A stretch of 64,000 bases of DNA, from NCBI RefSeq assembly GCF_004944975.1, contig NZ_SPQG01000001.1:305116-369115 (forward strand), read 5' to 3'. Under the pieces are notes generated by a model. That model was not told the origin of the DNA. It saw nothing but the letters and a program-made list of their open reading frames with translations, and made no database searches. The first letter of the stretch is position 1; the number at the start of each line of letters is the position of its first letter. Positions 61,010 to 64,000 of the stretch are shown here, piece by piece. The translations under genes were made by a program, and so were the position numbers. This DNA comes from Halorhabdus amylolytica (GTDB lineage Archaea; Halobacteriota; Halobacteria; Halobacteriales; Haloarculaceae).

Positions 61010-61116
61010 GCGAGGCCGAACGAAATGAGGCCTCGAAACGCGAGCGGGAGCGAAGCGACACGCGAGCGGCGACAAACCTGCGAGCCAGCGAGACGAACGA
61101 AGTGAGTCTCGCAGGA
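60996..61116 (+). terminator. Stem-loop cluster after aspS
   Basis: GTTTGTCGCC (60996-61005, spanning the aspS stop region) pairs with GGCGACAAAC (61068-61077). Inside and after it lie CGAGGCC (61011-61017) / GGCCTCG (61029-61035) with loop GAACGAAATGA, and GCGAGAC (61088-61094) / GTCTCGC (61106-61112) with loop GAACGAAGTGA. The loops are nearly identical, with different stems. No T-run follows directly, so a 3' processing or bidirectional terminator role is as likely as plain termination. Confidence 0.65.
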
Positions 61117-61159
61117 TCGCCAGCGACTCTCTCCGTAGCGTCGCTCGATCTCACAGCGG

Positions 61160-61681
61160 TCAGAGATCGCCGATCGCCTGCGCCCGCAACTCGCCCGTCA
61201 GGTGTAAGCCGTGGCTGTCGATCCGGCGGACGATCCGCTTGGCCTGTGTTGTTTTGAGGTACTTGTCCTCGCTGGCGGCCCGGACGACGGTTCCAAACGT
61301 CCCGGTCACTGTCGCGCCAAGTCCCTCGGCAACCGTGCGCAGGCGACGGTCGTCGACGACAAGCCCGATCGTCGGTTCGTCCGCCGACGACTCCTCGTCC
61401 ATGGCCGCCAACACCGGCTCCAGCAGACGGCTTTCGATCACCGGCTCCGCGACGCCGACGATCCTCGTCGCCTGCCCTTCGTGCTCGGTGTCGACGGCCT
61501 CGCGGGTCGCTGCGCCGTCGGCGAGCAGCTTCTCCATGTTGGTCTTCGCCGGTTCGGTCGAAACCTGCTCGGCGACGATCTCGGGGACGACGATCTCGCC
61601 CTCGAAGGCACCGAGAAGATCAGTCTCGCCGACCGTTCCGAGCGCGGTCAATGGAGCCGGTCCCACATAGATTCGGGTCAT
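61160..61681 (-). CDS. PIN-like toxin of the COG2405/DUF3368 type
   Basis: The 173-residue protein starts RIYVGPAPLTALGTVGETDLLGAFEGEIVVPEIVAEQV, the plan of DUF3368 PIN-like proteins, and has VDDRRLRTVAEGLGATVTGTFGTVVRAA near its end, a typical later PIN strand-helix. The first acidic residue is not in the canonical place, so activity needs a test. It overlaps the upstream UPF0175-like gene by the ATGA arrangement (start 61681). Convergent with aspS. Confidence 0.78.
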   Translation of the reverse strand: MTRIYVGPAPLTALGTVGETDLLGAFEGEIVVPEIVAEQVSTEPAKTNMEKLLADGAATREAVDTEHEGQATRIVGVAEPVIESRLLEPVLAAMDEESSADEPTIGLVVDDRRLRTVAEGLGATVTGTFGTVVRAASEDKYLKTTQAKRIVRRIDSHGLHLTGELRAQAIGDL

Positions 61682-61980
61682 AGGTCCGCCGCGGCATCGA
61701 CCTCGCGTTCCAAGTCCTCGCGAGTCAACTGGATAGTCAGATTCCGCTCGCGCGCAACTGCCAGCCACTCGGCGACGGTGACGTCCGCCAGCCGAGCAGC
61801 CTCGGCGAGGCCAACGTCGCCCGACTGGTAACGCTCGACGGCGACGCGAACCCGCAGGTCCGAAAGGCCCTCCCGCAGGGCCTTCCTGATTGTCGTGCTT
61901 CGATCCTCCTCCAGAAGATCCGCGACTGATTCCAGTTCTGTCTTCTCCGCCTCGGAGAGACGGACGCTGACTGACGGCAT
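61678..61980 (-). CDS. UPF0175-like antitoxin
   Basis: The 100-residue protein begins with a ribbon-helix-helix start (SVSVRLSEAEKTELESVADLLEEDRSTTIRKAL) and then the UPF0175-like helical part (LRVRVAVERYQSGDVGLAEAARLADVTVAEWLAVARERNL). Such proteins are encoded with DUF3368 PIN-like toxins as a toxin-antitoxin pair. The TGA overlaps the toxin ATG. The ATG at 61980 has a TATA-like TTTACG some 28 bases upstream. Transcription is divergent from the pantoate kinase gene. Confidence 0.8.
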   Translation of the reverse strand: MPSVSVRLSEAEKTELESVADLLEEDRSTTIRKALREGLSDLRVRVAVERYQSGDVGLAEAARLADVTVAEWLAVARERNLTIQLTREDLEREVDAAADL

Positions 61981-62075
61981 GTATACGGCCGAAGACAACG
62001 TAAACACACATCAATCTGGCGACTTTCCGGGCGCATCCCGAAGGATTCTACCGGGAGGGCGTCGAATCCCCAGTG

Positions 62076-62960
62076 ATGACCGACGAGGCGACGGCGTTCG
62101 TCCCGGGCCACGTCACGGGCTTTTTCACCGTCGATCGAACCGACGACCCGACGACGACGGGGTCCCGTGGCGGTGGCCTGACACTCACCGACGGAGTGCG
62201 GGTGACGGTCCGACCGGCCGAGGAGACGACAGTCGTCTTAGAGGATGTCGGCGTCGAGATCGATGCCGTCGATCGGGTGCTTGACGCCCTCGGCGTGGAG
62301 GCGACGGTGATCGGCGAGACCGATCTGCCGATCGGGGCCGGCTTCGGCGTCTCGGGGGCGATGGCCCTGGGAACGGCGCTCGGGGCGAACGCGGTCTTCG
62401 AGGGAGAGCTCTCGACGAGCGAACTCGTGACGATCGCTCACGGCGCGGAGGTACAGGCGGGCACCGGGCTCGGTGACGTGGTCGCCCAGGCTCGCGGGGG
62501 AATAGTACTTCGACTGGAGGCCGGCGGACCGGGGACGAACGATCTGGACGGGATTCCGGCCCGACCCCCGATCGAGTATCTCACGCTCGACGAACTGGAC
62601 ACGGCCGACGTGATCGGCAGCGACACCGACCGGCTCTCGGCTGCGGGTGCCGACGCCCTCTCGCGAGTGGTGAACGAACCGACTGTCGAGCAGTTCATGT
62701 ACGCTTCCCGGCGGTTCGCCCGTGAGGCCGACCTGTTGACGGCCGAGGTCCGGAACGTGATAGAGGATGTGACGGCTGCCGGGGGTGAAGCATCGATGGC
62801 GATGCTCGGCGAGACGGTGTTCGCGGTCGGTACCGGCCTCTCCGAGGCCGGATACGACCCCGACGTCTGTCGGGTCGATCCGACCGGCGGGACGCTGGAA
62901 GTCGAGAACGGCGAGGAGCAGGGCGAACTGCTAGACGATCCTGACGGGAACGAACAGTAG
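62076..62960 (+). CDS. Pantoate kinase (archaeal GHMP type)
   Basis: The 294-residue GHMP-family kinase phosphorylates pantoate to 4-phosphopantoate in archaea. The N-terminal AFVPGHVTGFF and the ATP loop DLPIGAGFGVSGAMALG (near residue 92) are typical, and HGAEVQAGTGLGDVVAQARGGIVLR supplies the acidic and Gly-rich motif 3 region. It is followed after 35 bases by the phosphopantothenate synthetase gene. Start at ATG 62076; a GTG at 62073 would add one residue. The C-terminal acidic tail is typical of halophiles. Confidence 0.9.
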   Translation: MTDEATAFVPGHVTGFFTVDRTDDPTTTGSRGGGLTLTDGVRVTVRPAEETTVVLEDVGVEIDAVDRVLDALGVEATVIGETDLPIGAGFGVSGAMALGTALGANAVFEGELSTSELVTIAHGAEVQAGTGLGDVVAQARGGIVLRLEAGGPGTNDLDGIPARPPIEYLTLDELDTADVIGSDTDRLSAAGADALSRVVNEPTVEQFMYASRRFAREADLLTAEVRNVIEDVTAAGGEASMAMLGETVFAVGTGLSEAGYDPDVCRVDPTGGTLEVENGEEQGELLDDPDGNEQ

Positions 62961-62995
62961 CGACGTTTTTCACCCCCGAACTCCGATCAGGATCC

Positions 62996-63757
62996 ATGAG
63001 CGAGGTCGACGTTCCGGACAGTCACCCGCGTTACGAGTCGCTGTTGACCCGGCACCGAATCGAGGAAGGCGTCGAGAAGGGCATCACCAGCCGACAGGGG
63101 CTGATCGCCCAGGGTCGCGGGGAGGCCTTCGACTATCTGCTCGGCGAGCGGACGATCGACAGCGCCGAGGGAGCCGAGCGCGCCGCGGCTGCCCACCTCC
63201 TGCTGGCCGATCACCCCGTCCTCTCGGTGAACGGCAACGTCGCGGCACTGGTCCCGGCGGAAATCGTCGAACTCGCCGAAGTGACGGACGCCGACCTGGA
63301 GGTGAACTTGTTCAATCGGACGGAAGAACGGATCGAAGCGATCGCTGAGCATCTCCGCGAGCACGGAGCGGGCGAAGTGAAGGGACTGACTGCCGACGGC
63401 CGGATCCCGGGACTCGATCACGAACGCGCGAAGGTCGACGCCGACGGGATCGGCGACGCGGACGTGGTCGTGGTGCCGCTGGAGGACGGCGATCGAGCCG
63501 AAGCCTTGGGAGAGATGGGCAAAACCGAGATCGTCGTCGACCTGAACCCGCTGTCGCGGTCCGCACAGGTTGGGACCGTCCCGATCGTCGACAACGTGAT
63601 CCGGGCGGTCCCAAACATAACGGCCCACGCCCGCGAATTGCAGGGGCAGCCGGAGACCGAACTCCGGACGATTGTCGACGAGTTTGACCCGGACACCGCT
63701 CTCGAAGCCGCCGAACGGGCGATCCGGGATGGCGACGTCGACATCGGCGAACAATAG
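62996..63757 (+). CDS. 4-phosphopantoate-beta-alanine ligase (phosphopantothenate synthetase)
   Basis: The 253-residue enzyme (COG1701/DUF137 family) joins 4-phosphopantoate and beta-alanine with ATP to give 4'-phosphopantothenate. Family features are HPRYESLLTRHRIEEGVEKGITSRQGLIAQGRGEAFDYLLGE at the N-terminus, SVNGNVAALVP, and VDLNPLSRSAQVGTVPIVDNVIRAVPNI near the C-terminus. It is cotranscribed with pantoate kinase. MfnA at 36 kb would supply beta-alanine. Confidence 0.92.
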   Translation: MSEVDVPDSHPRYESLLTRHRIEEGVEKGITSRQGLIAQGRGEAFDYLLGERTIDSAEGAERAAAAHLLLADHPVLSVNGNVAALVPAEIVELAEVTDADLEVNLFNRTEERIEAIAEHLREHGAGEVKGLTADGRIPGLDHERAKVDADGIGDADVVVVPLEDGDRAEALGEMGKTEIVVDLNPLSRSAQVGTVPIVDNVIRAVPNITAHARELQGQPETELRTIVDEFDPDTALEAAERAIRDGDVDIGEQ

Positions 63758-63830
63758 CGTCCAGTCCGAGCCGGCATCGGGTCGGCGCGACGGCCGGTGT
63801 GTTTAGGTGGACGCGTGCGGAAGGGGACGT

Positions 63831-64000
63831 ATGAGTCTGGAAGTCGACGTGCGGAAGCTGGACCTCTTCAACAAGATCGCCAGAGAGGGATCCGAAACCG
63901 TCTCGGACCACCTCGATCAGATGGCCGGCGTCGAGACCGAGATCGCCGTCTCGAAGATCAACTTCCTCGATATCGAGGACGTCCGGACTCACATGGGCGA
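63831..64000 (+). CDS. cheC: Second CheC-family protein (3' truncated by window edge)
   Basis: The visible 56 residues read MSLEVDVRKLDLFNKIAREGSETVSDHLDQMAG followed by SKINFLDIEDVRTHMG. They align over their whole length with the CheC at 2830 (MSLMIDIRKLALFNKMAKEGGNTVADHL), with well over half the residues identical. The E and N of its first helix (AREGSETV) differ from the other copy. The rest is outside the window. It follows the phosphopantothenate synthetase gene by 73 bases, on the same strand. Confidence 0.85.
   Translation, partial: MSLEVDVRKLDLFNKIAREGSETVSDHLDQMAGVETEIAVSKINFLDIEDVRTHMG

Overview
The window is a piece of a haloarchaeal (Halobacteria) chromosome. The evidence is the high GC content, the Asp/Glu-rich proteins, the many TATA boxes 25-31 bases upstream of a start codon (leaderless transcripts), and the gene repertoire: two-subunit 2-oxoacid:ferredoxin oxidoreductase, CheC, archaeal pantoate kinase and phosphopantothenate synthetase, MfnA, an SMC-ScpA unit, GatB, and small proteins typical of haloarchaeal cox clusters. 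I cannot fix the genus. I see no rRNA, tRNA, CRISPR array or replication origin. Genes are dense except in one accessory island (about 27.87-31.6 kb).

Layout. 0-5.1 kb: thioredoxin-like protein, MscS channel, O-methyltransferase, CheC, universal stress protein, membrane histidine kinase. 5.4-13.8 kb: porAB with an adjacent Lrp-type regulator, a DHH phosphoesterase, a CBS-ParB/SerK-like protein and acetyl-CoA synthetase, forming an acetyl-CoA block. 13.8-17 kb: cytochrome oxidase subunit I with small membrane proteins, including a 28-residue one. 17-26.3 kb: a large disordered/coiled-coil protein, a winged-helix regulator, purA, an oxidoreductase, a Trm112-like zinc protein, and a cbiX-DR2241 cobalamin pair. 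26.4-31.6 kb: cysS, then an island with a membrane protein, a TnpB-only insertion sequence and a displaced second copy of the cysS 3' end. 31.7-41.8 kb: metG, a LiaF-like gene with an apparent frameshift, VTT protein, mfnA, PhzF protein, Tat lipoprotein hydrolase, phosphoribosyltransferase, transporters. 41.8-50.2 kb: scpA-smc-coiled-coil unit, REC-PAS histidine kinase, and an arsR-arsM-arsN2 operon. 50.2-64 kb: gatB, a VapBC pair, topA, an amino acid transporter with fused Usp domains plus a TrkA-N protein, an Lrp regulator, aspS, a second toxin-antitoxin pair, pantoate kinase and phosphopantothenate synthetase, and the start of a second cheC.

How genes work together. PorAB and Acs both make acetyl-CoA. 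MfnA (aspartate to beta-alanine), pantoate kinase and 4-phosphopantoate-beta-alanine ligase together give the archaeal route to 4'-phosphopantothenate, although mfnA lies 26 kb from the other two. CysS, MetG, AspS and GatB cover tRNA charging. ArsR-ArsM-ArsN2 is a compact arsenic methylation/acetylation operon without a pump.

Most unusual signal. Several genes are followed by a second, diverged copy of their own 3' end, stop codon included or nearly so (210-791, 1985-2647, gatB, cysS, and a weaker case after the VTT gene). In cysS the two copies are 2.7 kb apart and flank the TnpB island, and almost all differences fall in third codon positions, so the distant copy evolved as coding sequence. 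I read this as possible tail replacement: DNA inserted at the 3' end of a protein gene, supplying a new C-terminus and leaving the old one behind. A second unusual signal is a family of stem-loops after gatB and aspS with different stems but the same 11-base loop. These are hypotheses with tests given below.
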